A DNA stretch of 57,967 nucleotides from Sulfurimonas sp. (GTDB lineage: Bacteria; Campylobacterota; Campylobacteria; Campylobacterales; Sulfurimonadaceae): NCBI GenBank assembly GCA_027019325.1, contig JALUWT010000070.1, forward strand, positions 1 through 57,967, written 5' to 3'. Positions 1 to 8,255 of the stretch are shown here, one piece after another. A model generated the notes under the pieces. That model was not told where the DNA came from, did no database searches, and saw nothing but the letters and a program-made list of their open reading frames with translations. Within the stretch, counting starts at the first letter, position 1. Each line of letters opens with the position of its first letter. A program made the position numbers and the translations under genes.

Positions 1-26
1 AGTCAGTCCAAATCGAAGGGGAAAAA

Positions 27-833
27 ATGACAAAAAAACTACTAATTAGCGCTGTTACAGCTCTCGCACTTTCTACAAGTTTATCAGCTGATTTCAGCTT
101 TGGTGATATGTTCAAGGACATGAAAGACGGTGTGACTTCTATGAGTCACGATGCAAAAGACTCATTCAAGTCTGGTGTAGATGGGGGAGTAGAAGTTTCC
201 AAAAGTGGTGAGCGTACTGTTACAAGCGTAAGCCATGATGCAAAAGATACAGCAACAAAAGCGAGTGATGACTTAAAAACAAGTGAAGTGGCTACCGTTA
301 AAAGTGGTTCAGACACTACGTCAAACATTTCAAGAGATGTAAGAGACTCAACTGTAGAAATAGCAGAAGACACAAAAGATACAGCTTCAAACACTACAAG
401 AGACTTTAAAGACAGTTCCACAATGGCAACAAAAGATTTTAAAGATTCAGCAGTTGCGGTTTCACATGATGTTAATGATGCGACTAAAACAACATCAAAT
501 AATCTCAACGATTCAACAAAAACCGTCTCGAATGATCTAAGAGACTCGTCAAATACCGTTTCTAACAATGTAAATGACTCTACGAAAACTGTATCAAACG
601 ATTTAAGAGATTCATCGAACACTGCAACAAACAATGCAAATGATTCTACAAAACATATCTCGAATGATTTAAAAGACTCATCAAATACAGCGACGACAAA
701 TGCTAGTGATTCTACGAAAACAATCTCGAACAATGTAAATGACTCTACTAAATCTGTAGCAAATAACATCAACGATGATGATTATAAAGAGTACTTAAAA
801 CTCAAAGCAAAATACGAAAAGAACAAACTTTAG
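27..833 (+). CDS. Exported LEA-like 11-residue repeat protein
   Basis: The 268-residue product has a signal peptide (residues 1-21, likely cut after LSA) and then almost only 11-residue repeats of the type DSTKTVSNDLR or DSSNTVSNNVN. Roughly 16-18 units run to about residue 250, followed by a charged tail (DDDYKEYLKLKAKYEKNKL). An 11-residue period with alternating D/K/N and small residues is typical of group 3 LEA proteins and amphipathic helices that protect membranes or proteins during desiccation, freezing or osmotic stress; that role is inferred. No enzyme motif is visible. The start ATG follows a GGGGA ribosome site. The repeats also keep the opposite strand open (146-772), which is an artefact. 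Repeat number may vary between strains. Confidence 0.75.
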   Translation: MTKKLLISAVTALALSTSLSADFSFGDMFKDMKDGVTSMSHDAKDSFKSGVDGGVEVSKSGERTVTSVSHDAKDTATKASDDLKTSEVATVKSGSDTTSNISRDVRDSTVEIAEDTKDTASNTTRDFKDSSTMATKDFKDSAVAVSHDVNDATKTTSNNLNDSTKTVSNDLRDSSNTVSNNVNDSTKTVSNDLRDSSNTATNNANDSTKHISNDLKDSSNTATTNASDSTKTISNNVNDSTKSVANNINDDDYKEYLKLKAKYEKNKL

Positions 834-847
834 TATCTGCTTCTCTT

Positions 848-902
848 CTCTCTAAAAACTTGTAAGTAAAACTTGTTTTTTGAGAGGCATCCTCCTTTTT
901 TT
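848..902 (+). terminator. Terminator-like hairpin after the LEA-like gene
   Basis: CTCTCTAAAAAC (848-859) pairs with GTTTTTTGAGAG (875-886) with one mismatch. A C/T-rich stretch ending in seven T follows. It lies 15 nt after the stop at 833 and probably ends that transcript. Confidence 0.5.
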
Positions 903-965
903 AATGCTGATTGAAAATAGAAAAAACTTCATCAACACTATCCAAGAATTATTTTTAAAATGCTA

Positions 966-1040
966 TCATATTCTGTATTCATCCTCATGAATCTCCGGTG
1001 GAATCTCGTCTAAGTCAAGATCTTCCCCTTTTACCATCAT
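966..1040 (-). other. Possible out-of-frame C-terminal tail of the split RND permease
   Basis: One frame away from the RND stop, an acidic reading frame beginning MMVKGEDLDLDEIPPEI runs to a stop at 966-968. It overlaps the last codons of the permease at a G4/A4 run (C4T4 at 1025-1032 on the plus strand). Removing one base in that run would extend the permease by about 20 acidic residues. It could be a frameshift, a sequencing error, or a 24-residue small ORF. Confidence 0.3.
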
Positions 1041-2739
1041 CACAATTCTGCTCTTTATCTGTAGGACAGATAGCTTTTGTTTTTGCCATCAAAACAGGAA
1101 TATAAAAGATAGAGACAAGCGTTGAAGCTATACTTCCAAAAATGAGTGCTATTCCAAGACCGCCAAAGATAGGGTCAGTTGCTAAAAGTAAAGAGCCCAA
1201 AATGATTGCTACTGCCGTAAGCATAATCGGCTTGGCACGTGTTGCCGTAGAGATTGCAATTGCACGATTCTTTTCTATACCATTCTCGATGAGTGATTTT
1301 GTAAAGTCTATAAGTAAGAGCGAACTTCTTGCACTAATTCCCATTAAAGAGATAAAACCAATCAAAGAAGTAGCTGTCAAATAGAAATGAATATCTGTCA
1401 AAAAAAGTGCTATCTTATCGGTAAAGAAATGCCCAATAATCACGCCAATAATGGATAAAAAGCTTCCAATAAGTACAATACCACTGAGTGCAAAAGATTT
1501 ATAATAGACAACCATTAGTAAAAACATCAGCACTAATGCAGCGATGAAAGCGCCACCTAAGTCTCTAAAGGTATCAAGCGAGACTTTCATCTCCCCATCC
1601 CAACGAACAAGCACTTTTTCTCCTGTTTTTTTATCTGTAAGCTGCAGATCAAACATATAAGTATTCATCCCCGTCAAACGCTTAATATCGAACTTTTTAG
1701 AGAGTTCTTTTATCATTATCTCACGTGCATCCATCAGAGGATAGACCTGCGAAACTAAATCACACTCTGCTGTCACTGAAACCATATATTTCATATTTTT
1801 TTTATAAATTGTAGGATTGGAAACTGTTGGAACGATTGTTACAACCTCTTTGACTGGTACCATGATTCCTTGACGATTCATAAGCTTCAGACGAGAGAGT
1901 TTTAGCTCTAGATCTTCTCTGCTTGCATGTGCTAAAAGTTTTGTTTTTTTATTAAGTGATACAAAGATTGGAATCTGATCTTGATGCAGTGTTGAGTCTT
2001 TCGTTGCAACAACACTTCCCTGGAATGCCATATATAAAACTTTACTCACCTGCTCTACAGAGAGATTGGAATTAATTATTTTTTCGACGTTAGGATAGAT
2101 ATCGTACTTAGTAAATATATTGTCTTGCAAAATATCTACATCTACTAAACCTTTTGTCTCTTTAAGAGATTGCTGTACAATTTTAGATGTCTCACGAAGC
2201 AGCAGTGTGTCTTTACCCAAAAGATTGGCAACGATGGTCGCATACGTAGGCGGTCCTGAAGGCATCTCTATAAATTTGATATGCGTATGTTTATAAATAT
2301 TTTCGCACTTATTCTCAATTATAGGGCGCAAACGGTGTACCATCATATACGAAGATTCGTCTCGTTCATACTTGTCTGTCAGATTAACAACTATTTCAGC
2401 TTGATTCTTGAGACTTTTAAAAGCACTCCCTTTAACAAGACCGGCATAATCAAGCGGTGCCCCCTGCCCAATGAACATCTCCATATTTTTCACATTTTCT
2501 TCATGCTTCATCTCGCTAACAACACACTCCACGACCTCTTTAGTCTGATTGACGGTGGAGTTTGTTGCTGTATCGACATAGATACTAAAAGTATTGGCAC
2601 TTTTGCCCGGCAGCATTTTTGCAAGGACAATTTTTGTAGGTATCATTGCTATGGCAAATATTAAGAAAAAAAGGACAATCAAACCAACTTTGCGATGATT
2701 TTTTTTCGAGCTGACTATCCTATATACCAACTCTTCCAT
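1015..2739 (-). CDS. RND efflux permease, C-terminal half (split gene)
   Basis: This 574-residue protein matches the second half of an AcrB-type RND permease: a first TM helix (about 18-38), a long periplasmic porter region, then a TM bundle (about 385-560). With the 530-residue upstream gene it makes about 1100 residues, slightly longer than one RND permease. The upstream stop and this ATG are separated by two bases (TAAGAATG) and lie in different frames. An AGGAGG site sits in the upstream gene 9 nt before this ATG, so this is a translationally coupled second gene, not a simple nonsense mutation. The TM10 proton-relay Lys of AcrB (GLSAK) is Arg here (GISAR). The last residues may be frameshifted (see 966-1040). 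No adaptor or TolC gene is adjacent. Confidence 0.85.
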   Translation of the reverse strand: MEELVYRIVSSKKNHRKVGLIVLFFLIFAIAMIPTKIVLAKMLPGKSANTFSIYVDTATNSTVNQTKEVVECVVSEMKHEENVKNMEMFIGQGAPLDYAGLVKGSAFKSLKNQAEIVVNLTDKYERDESSYMMVHRLRPIIENKCENIYKHTHIKFIEMPSGPPTYATIVANLLGKDTLLLRETSKIVQQSLKETKGLVDVDILQDNIFTKYDIYPNVEKIINSNLSVEQVSKVLYMAFQGSVVATKDSTLHQDQIPIFVSLNKKTKLLAHASREDLELKLSRLKLMNRQGIMVPVKEVVTIVPTVSNPTIYKKNMKYMVSVTAECDLVSQVYPLMDAREIMIKELSKKFDIKRLTGMNTYMFDLQLTDKKTGEKVLVRWDGEMKVSLDTFRDLGGAFIAALVLMFLLMVVYYKSFALSGIVLIGSFLSIIGVIIGHFFTDKIALFLTDIHFYLTATSLIGFISLMGISARSSLLLIDFTKSLIENGIEKNRAIAISTATRAKPIMLTAVAIILGSLLLATDPIFGGLGIALIFGSIASTLVSIFYIPVLMAKTKAICPTDKEQNCDDGKRGRS

Positions 2740-2741
2740 TC

Positions 2742-4334
2742 TTAATGCCCTCCTTTTGCACGTTTAATAAACTTCTTAGCAAGATAAGGCGCAAACACAT
2801 AGGCGACAAAGAGCGAAACCGCCAAGGCAACAGGAACATTAAGCGGAATCGGCAGCATAAACTGTCCCATCATTCCTCCGACAAAGGCCATTGGAATCAT
2901 CGTTAGCATAATGGCAATCGTTGCAATATTTGTCGATGGCCCTATCTCATCAGTTGCTTCTATAATGATTTGATCAAAACTTTGATCCTGCGTCTCTTTT
3001 AGGTGCATCCTTCTGTGAATATTTTCAATGACAATAATTGCATCATCAACAATAAGCCCGAGTGAAAGTAAAAAAGCAAACAGAGTAATACGATTGATGG
3101 TCTGGTCTGTCATATAGGCAATGAAAAGCGTCGCCGCCAAAATCATCGGTACAGCAATTGTTACCACTAGGGACTCACGCCAACCTAAAAAGGGAATAAG
3201 AATCAAAGAGATAATTGCGATGGTTAAAACAAGATGATGTACCAGTTCATTTACCGCTTCATTAGCCCGTTCTCCATAGTTACGCGTGATGATATAGCCA
3301 AGTCCATTTTTTTGCAACTCTGGCTCATACTCTTTAAGCATATCAAGCACTTTTTCAGCCAAATGTACAGCATTTGCTCCCTTGAGCTTAGAAACTGTCA
3401 TGGTTACCTGATCTTCAGGATTACTCAGAGGTGAGCCATCTACTTTGTAAGAGATAAGTGCATCTTTATAATTCTGAATATCATAATAATACTCCACCTT
3501 CGCAACATCTTTCAAATAAATTAACGAGCCCATATACTTGGCAATGATGAGATTTTGAAGGTCTTCAACGGAATTGATAGCATTTTTTACCCCAAATACA
3601 ACTAATCTGTTGTCTTTACTCGGTATATCAATCTCAGAAGAATTTTTTGCAATCGCCTGAATCGACTTAGCAATCTGAATTACAGATATATGGTAAGCTG
3701 AGAGTTTATCTAAATCCATCAAAACATTAAACTGCGGCCGTTTTGCCCCTTTAAGGGTCGTTTTTGCTATATCTTGAATGGCATTTATATCTTGCTGGAT
3801 ATCTTTTATCTGTTTATAAAGTTTTATATGATCAATTCCTAAATCTTTTTTTTTGTAAAAAGCAACCGTTACAATGGGTACATCAATGTCAATATCAAAA
3901 GGTTTTACAATCGGATTCATTGCGCCACCTGGCAAAGAGTCCATATTTTGCATAACTTTGTCATAAAGTTTAAGGTTTGAGTTCTCTCTGTCTTCGCCAA
4001 TCTTGTACTGGACGTTAAGTATACCTACATTATTCATAGCTGTCGAATAGACATCTTTGACACCTTTTATCTCACTAATTTTTCGTTCAAAAGGTTTGAG
4101 TATGGCATTATCAATCTCAACAGGGGAGGCCCCCGGCATTGAAATAATGATAGAACCACCACTCACGGCAATCTGTGGATCTTCTTCACGCGGCATAATC
4201 TCTAAGGAGATATAACCTAAAGATAAAATAGCAATGGCTAAAATAGGGGTGAGCGGATTTTTTAAAAAAGCACGTGCCAAATAGCCTGCTATGTTTTTTA
4301 TTTTACTATGTTTCACCGACATCCCTTTTTTCAT
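2742..4334 (-). CDS. RND efflux permease, N-terminal half (split gene)
   Basis: This 530-residue protein is the first half of an AcrB-like inner-membrane proton/drug antiporter. TM1 is at about 28-48 and the periplasmic porter domain begins with MPREEDPQI. TM helices follow from about 368, including the TM4 proton-relay motif LIVDDAIIVIEN with both Asp residues. It ends after TM6, exactly where the AcrB halves join. The start ATG at 4334 has no clear Shine-Dalgarno; a second ATG (4322) has AAAAAAGGG too close to be useful. The gene diverges from the MORN gene across an AT-rich 193 bp gap. Substrate class (drug or metal) cannot be read from the sequence. Confidence 0.87.
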   Translation of the reverse strand: MKKGMSVKHSKIKNIAGYLARAFLKNPLTPILAIAILSLGYISLEIMPREEDPQIAVSGGSIIISMPGASPVEIDNAILKPFERKISEIKGVKDVYSTAMNNVGILNVQYKIGEDRENSNLKLYDKVMQNMDSLPGGAMNPIVKPFDIDIDVPIVTVAFYKKKDLGIDHIKLYKQIKDIQQDINAIQDIAKTTLKGAKRPQFNVLMDLDKLSAYHISVIQIAKSIQAIAKNSSEIDIPSKDNRLVVFGVKNAINSVEDLQNLIIAKYMGSLIYLKDVAKVEYYYDIQNYKDALISYKVDGSPLSNPEDQVTMTVSKLKGANAVHLAEKVLDMLKEYEPELQKNGLGYIITRNYGERANEAVNELVHHLVLTIAIISLILIPFLGWRESLVVTIAVPMILAATLFIAYMTDQTINRITLFAFLLSLGLIVDDAIIVIENIHRRMHLKETQDQSFDQIIIEATDEIGPSTNIATIAIMLTMIPMAFVGGMMGQFMLPIPLNVPVALAVSLFVAYVFAPYLAKKFIKRAKGGH

Positions 4335-4527
4335 ATATAAACTTATTTTATATTATAAACTCTAAAATACAAGATTATTTTATTTGTTATACAAATATTA
4401 CTCCATATCTTTACCATATTACCCAAATGTGAGATAAATAATAAAAAATAATACAATTATTACCCCTTTATACCAAATAAATTGTTATGCTTACAGTATA
4501 TAAGACTTCGTGTCAAAAGGGAAATAG

Positions 4528-5145
4528 ATGAAAAATGTGATAATTCTTGCAATACTAACGGCCTTTTTTAGCCTTACACTCAGTGCAAAAAATGTAGATG
4601 CAGCGCTTCTTGTCAAAAAAGAGGGCATAACATATGAGAAATCAAGTTCTGAACCTTTTACGGGAAAAGCCTACTTCTTTTTTAAAAATGGAAAAATAAA
4701 GAAGATAGTACCTTACTACCAAGGCGAATTAGATGGCCGACTCACAGAGTGGAGAACTGACAAAAGCATCAAAACAGTTGCGTACTTTAGAAAAGGCAAA
4801 CAAGATGGTGAGTATATTGCCAAATATTCCAATGGGAAAAAATCAGTTGTCGCCTATTTTAGAAATGGAAAACAAGATGGCGAGGTAAGAACCTGGTACA
4901 CTAACGGCCGAAAAAAATCCGATGCTTACTATAAAAATGACATCCAAGATGGAGAAGCAAAAACCTGGTACGAAAATGGTAAAAACAAAACAGTAGGATA
5001 CTACAAAAACGGGCATAAGAATGGTGAATTTAAAATGTGGCATCAAAACGGAAAGCTTGCATTTAAAGGGCTCTATACAAGCGGCCAACTTATCGGTGTC
5101 CCACAACGGTGGAAGGAGGATGGTACTGAAATTGCTAGTAAATAG
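4528..5145 (+). CDS. Exported MORN-type (YwqK-like) repeat protein
   Basis: The 205-residue protein has a signal peptide (about 1-19, cut near LSA). It then carries six or so tandem units of about 22 residues of the form YFxNGKxxGExxxWYxNGKK, the MORN_2 variant found in YwqK-family proteins. Such repeats form flat beta-hairpin ladders that bind lipid, protein or peptidoglycan-associated partners; no catalytic residues are visible. A good AAGGGA site precedes the ATG. The gene stands 35 bp before the MotA-like channel and on the same strand, so it is probably the first gene of a four-gene operon and a possible periplasmic partner of the motor proteins. YwqK homologues are sometimes labelled antitoxins, but nothing here supports that. 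Confidence 0.75.
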   Translation: MKNVIILAILTAFFSLTLSAKNVDAALLVKKEGITYEKSSSEPFTGKAYFFFKNGKIKKIVPYYQGELDGRLTEWRTDKSIKTVAYFRKGKQDGEYIAKYSNGKKSVVAYFRNGKQDGEVRTWYTNGRKKSDAYYKNDIQDGEAKTWYENGKNKTVGYYKNGHKNGEFKMWHQNGKLAFKGLYTSGQLIGVPQRWKEDGTEIASK

Positions 5146-5180
5146 CAACATCAGTATGCTCAATACTTATTAGGACTTCT

Positions 5181-6311
5181 ATGCAATCAAAATACACCGG
5201 CTCATTGTGTCTTGCAAACTACATTGTCATCGCTTTGATTCCCATACTCTTTTTTCTTGTTATGCTCGCAGGATATCTGCATACCATTCCGTTGAACATT
5301 CCTATATATGGACTTGGGATTATTGCCTTTATCCTCTTTGTCTTTTTACTTTTTATCAAACACAATGCAAATTACTCCATTTGTAAAATCCGTGCATCAC
5401 ATCTAAAAATGGAACATCTGTTAGGAAAAAAGCTTGACGAGAGTGCTCTGACCATTGAAGAGAATACAAAGTCAATCTTAGACCTTGAAGGCTTTTTAAA
5501 CAGCTACTATGATGACGTCAGAAACAACAACTTTGCGGCAGTGGCATCTTCCATCTTTCCAATGCTTGGAATTTTAGGTACTTTTATCGCCATTGCACTC
5601 TCTATGCCGAATTTTTCTGTAGAAGACACGCAGGCACTTGACCATGAGATTTCTATGCTTTTAAATGGTGTCGGCTCTGCATTTTTTGCATCTATCTACG
5701 GAATTTTACTCTCACTCATCTGGACCTATTTTGAAAAAAGAGGGCTCTCTAAAGTAGAATATTATTTTCAGGATGTACAGAAGCGCTATAAAAAATATCT
5801 TTACTCAAAAGAGGAGCTGCTTATCTATAAATATACGCAGTATGACATTAAAGAGAATAGATTTATAGCAGCGCTGCAAGAGACCTTTGACCTTGATTTT
5901 GTCAGACAGATGAATGAGCATAATCTTGCTTCCTTTGAGAAAGTAACGGCGCAGACAACACACAACTTTCATGAACTTAGTAACAAACTTAAAGATGTCT
6001 CCCACGAGCTCACGCAGACACTCCAAGAGATGGACAGAGGCGAAAAAGCACTGCAAGCACAAAATCATATAGATAAAGCACTTGTTGATTTTACCGTTGC
6101 CACACGCAGTTTTGAGAAGACTACAAAACTCTTTTCGGCTCAGCTTGAAAATTCACTCAACAGAACCTTTAGCAAAATCGACAGTGAGATAGGAGAAATT
6201 GTCATCAAGCTCGCTGATTTTGCTACACATGTCAGTTTAGAGAGTAGTGAGGTTCAAAACTCCATTGCAAGGTATCACAAGATGGTAGCAGACCAACTCA
6301 AAGAGAAATAA
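5181..6311 (+). CDS. MotA/TolQ/ExbB-type proton-channel subunit (ZorA-like)
   Basis: The 376-residue protein has TM helices at about 10-31, 41-60, 122-142 and 163-185. The third contains PMLGILGTFIAIAL and the fourth NGVGSAFFASIYGILLSL, the paired helices of the MotA/TolQ/ExbB family that form the ring of an ion-driven motor. A long helical, coiled-coil-prone cytoplasmic tail follows (about 190-376). Length and tail differ from flagellar MotA and from ExbB/TolQ and are closer in design to ZorA of the Zorya defence system. It is followed after 6 bp by a MotB/OmpA-type partner, so the pair should make a 5:2-type stator complex in the inner membrane. Function (motility, envelope work or defence) is unknown. 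ZorC, ZorD and ZorE are absent nearby. Confidence 0.8.
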   Translation: MQSKYTGSLCLANYIVIALIPILFFLVMLAGYLHTIPLNIPIYGLGIIAFILFVFLLFIKHNANYSICKIRASHLKMEHLLGKKLDESALTIEENTKSILDLEGFLNSYYDDVRNNNFAAVASSIFPMLGILGTFIAIALSMPNFSVEDTQALDHEISMLLNGVGSAFFASIYGILLSLIWTYFEKRGLSKVEYYFQDVQKRYKKYLYSKEELLIYKYTQYDIKENRFIAALQETFDLDFVRQMNEHNLASFEKVTAQTTHNFHELSNKLKDVSHELTQTLQEMDRGEKALQAQNHIDKALVDFTVATRSFEKTTKLFSAQLENSLNRTFSKIDSEIGEIVIKLADFATHVSLESSEVQNSIARYHKMVADQLKEK

Positions 6312-6317
6312 ACTCCT

Positions 6318-7433
6318 ATGCTATTCAAAAATGACAAGAACAGTGAAACAAACTTTTGGCTCTCCTACGCCGACCTTATGGCAGGACTTCTTTTTGTTTT
6401 CATCCTACTTATTGGTGCAATTGTAGTCAAGTCCATCGTTTTAAAATCAAATCTTGCATCCAAAGAGAACTCTTTGGAGAGCTCTCTGCAAAGTCTATTG
6501 CTACGAGACAAAGAGGTGCAAAAGCTCAAGAAACTTCTGGCTGCTCGCTCTGCAGAGCTCAATACTACACTTGATGAACTTCACATTAACAAAGATGCCC
6601 TGAAACTTAAAACGCAGGAGATAATTAATCTTAACAATATTCTGCTTTCAAAAAATATGAAAATAGATGACTTTAACGATAAAATTATTATTATGCAAAA
6701 TCTTCTTGATGAATCTAATACAACAATTTCGGAGCAAAACAGAAAACTTCAAGATTATGATAACAAGGTTCTTATTCTCTCAAACCAACTAACAAACAAA
6801 GAACAAACACTTAAGCTCAAAGATGAAAAACTTCTCAAACTTTTACAGGCTATAGAAGATAAAGAAACACAGTATGATGCACTTGTTGCGAAACTTCAAG
6901 CACAAAAAGCAAAGATTAAAAGCCTCACAGGTATTAAAATAAAAGTCATAGCAGAGCTCAAACGTAGTCTCAAAGGCAAAGTGACAATTGACCCTAACAG
7001 CGGCTCACTCCGTCTTTCATCCAATATCCTTTTTGATAAAGGAAGTGCCAAACTCAAAAACTCGGCAAAAAAAGAGCTGAAATATGTGTTTATCAACTAT
7101 GTAGGTGCATTGACGGCAAACAAAAATATAAAAAGTCAGATAGATAGAATCATCATTGAAGGCCACACGGACAGTGACGGCTCTTACCTCTACAATCTTA
7201 ACCTCTCTCAAAAAAGAGCGTATGCAGTGATGAATTATCTTTTAACGCTTAAATTTACAAAAAAGAATCATCTCAAACCGCTCTTGGTTGCCAGCGGCCG
7301 CTCTTATCTTGATTCTATTAGAAATAAACACGGTAGAGAGATCAAAAGTGCCTCACGCAGAATAGAGATAAAATTTAGACTCAAAAATGATGATGCAATG
7401 CAAGAGATAGATAAGATACTTGATAATGAATAA
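6318..7433 (+). CDS. MotB/OmpA-type stator subunit with long coiled coil (ZorB-like)
   Basis: The 371-residue protein starts with a short cytoplasmic tail and one TM helix bearing SYADLMAGLLFVF, where Asp19 matches the proton-carrying Asp of MotB/ZorB. A heptad-rich coiled coil of about 170 residues (roughly 40-215) follows, then an OmpA/Pal peptidoglycan-binding domain (about 225-360) with IIEGHTDSDGS and NLSQKRA motifs. The coiled coil between TM and OmpA domain is far longer than the linker in MotB or ZorB and could hold the ring far from the cell wall or act as a sensor arm. It forms an obvious pair with the preceding MotA-like gene. Its last codons overlap a 51-codon ORF. Confidence 0.82.
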   Translation: MLFKNDKNSETNFWLSYADLMAGLLFVFILLIGAIVVKSIVLKSNLASKENSLESSLQSLLLRDKEVQKLKKLLAARSAELNTTLDELHINKDALKLKTQEIINLNNILLSKNMKIDDFNDKIIIMQNLLDESNTTISEQNRKLQDYDNKVLILSNQLTNKEQTLKLKDEKLLKLLQAIEDKETQYDALVAKLQAQKAKIKSLTGIKIKVIAELKRSLKGKVTIDPNSGSLRLSSNILFDKGSAKLKNSAKKELKYVFINYVGALTANKNIKSQIDRIIIEGHTDSDGSYLYNLNLSQKRAYAVMNYLLTLKFTKKNHLKPLLVASGRSYLDSIRNKHGREIKSASRRIEIKFRLKNDDAMQEIDKILDNE

Positions 7434-7581
7434 TTTTAATGCCAAATTTCTAAAACTCTCATTAGAGTATCTTGAAGAGAAGATTCAACTTGTAAAAACG
7501 CAAAAAGAGTTTCAAAAACAACAGCTATCTCTCAAAAAGAGTTCTAAAATTTCTTCACTCTTTTCAAAATTTTTTAAATAA
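7426..7581 (+). CDS. Small 51-residue basic helical protein, end of motor operon
   Basis: This ORF overlaps the MotB-like stop codon by 8 nt. It encodes MNNFNAKFLKLSLEYLEEKI, then an amphipathic Lys/Gln-rich helix and a KSSKISSLFSKFFK tail. No signal peptide or TM segment is seen; the C-terminus could lie on a membrane. The overlap suggests translational coupling. The stop lies 2 bp from the stop of the convergent AMIN gene, leaving no room for a terminator. I do not recognise a family. Confidence 0.5.
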   Translation: MNNFNAKFLKLSLEYLEEKIQLVKTQKEFQKQQLSLKKSSKISSLFSKFFK

Positions 7582-7583
7582 CT

Positions 7584-8210
7584 TTACAGAAGCGTAAAAA
7601 GATACCCCTCTTTTACTTTTTTGACTTTATACTGGTAATAACCGTCTAAATCAATAACAACACGGTAGTAACCTTTGTGTGTCCCCACGCGTATCTTTTT
7701 AAAGAGTGAAGGCTTTTTAAACTTTTTAACATAGCTTCGTATGTCAGTCTCGCGTCTAAAATCACATACAATTCTATGCGGCTTGACAAGTAAAAAATCT
7801 CTTATCATTTTATCTTTTGTCACAACTTTTAGTTTTTCACCCGAAGCATAAAATGCTATAAATGCTAAAGAAGCAATTTTCTTGTAGATTGTTCTGTTGC
7901 GGAGTGGTTTTTCCGGCGATGCACCATAATTTTGAGAGATAAAAAGAGGCAGATGCCAGTCAACAGCGTTGTGCAGCTCTATCTTCTTCGTTGCAATGGA
8001 GCCGTCGAGGTTTTTATACTCCACGGTCACACGTTCTATTGTTCTTGCAGTTGAAGGAAGTGTCATGCTTGCACGTTTAAGCGGTGGTGCTTTTTGGATT
8101 TGGTTGGATGTAAGAGGAATCTCTTGTGCTGAATCAACGGGGAAAAAAGGATTTTCACGACTCAAGAGCGTTAATGGAATAAAAAGCAGAAGAAGAAAAA
8201 GTTTCATCAT
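7584..8210 (-). CDS. AMIN-domain periplasmic protein
   Basis: The 208-residue protein has a signal peptide (about 1-18), a Pro-rich linker and a C-terminal AMIN-like domain (about 125-208) with the pattern IVCDFRRE ... FKKIRVGTHKGYYRVVIDLDG. AMIN domains target proteins to peptidoglycan or division/secretion sites. It is the last gene of recA-eno-FtsB-like-AMIN, an order I recall from C. jejuni (Cj1673c-Cj1670c). I place the start at the ATG at 8210, five bases after AGGTGA; an in-frame GTG at 8219 is less likely. An extended TGCTATAAT -10 lies just upstream, so it may also have its own promoter. Confidence 0.75.
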   Translation of the reverse strand: MMKLFLLLLFIPLTLLSRENPFFPVDSAQEIPLTSNQIQKAPPLKRASMTLPSTARTIERVTVEYKNLDGSIATKKIELHNAVDWHLPLFISQNYGASPEKPLRNRTIYKKIASLAFIAFYASGEKLKVVTKDKMIRDFLLVKPHRIVCDFRRETDIRSYVKKFKKPSLFKKIRVGTHKGYYRVVIDLDGYYQYKVKKVKEGYLFTLL

Positions 8211-8235
8211 ACAAATCACCTAATTTTTTGTAAAC

Positions 8236-8241
8236 ATTATA
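8236..8241 (-). promoter_or_regulatory. -10 box (TGCTATAAT) for the AMIN gene
   Basis: An extended -10 (TGnTATAAT) on the minus strand lies about 25 bp before the chosen start, with a Shine-Dalgarno between them. Campylobacterota promoters usually lack a -35 box, so the -10 is the main cue. Confidence 0.45.
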
Positions 8242-8255
8242 GCAAATATATTGGA

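Noticed and set aside
146-772. 208-codon open frame opposite the LEA-like gene
   Set aside because: It is a by-product of the regular repeat on the plus strand; it has no ribosome site and the predicted protein is only the mirrored repeat.
4528-7433. Complete Zorya defence system
   Set aside because: Only the ZorA/ZorB-like pair is present; the next genes are a 51-residue ORF and convergent housekeeping genes, with no ZorC, ZorD or ZorE candidates.
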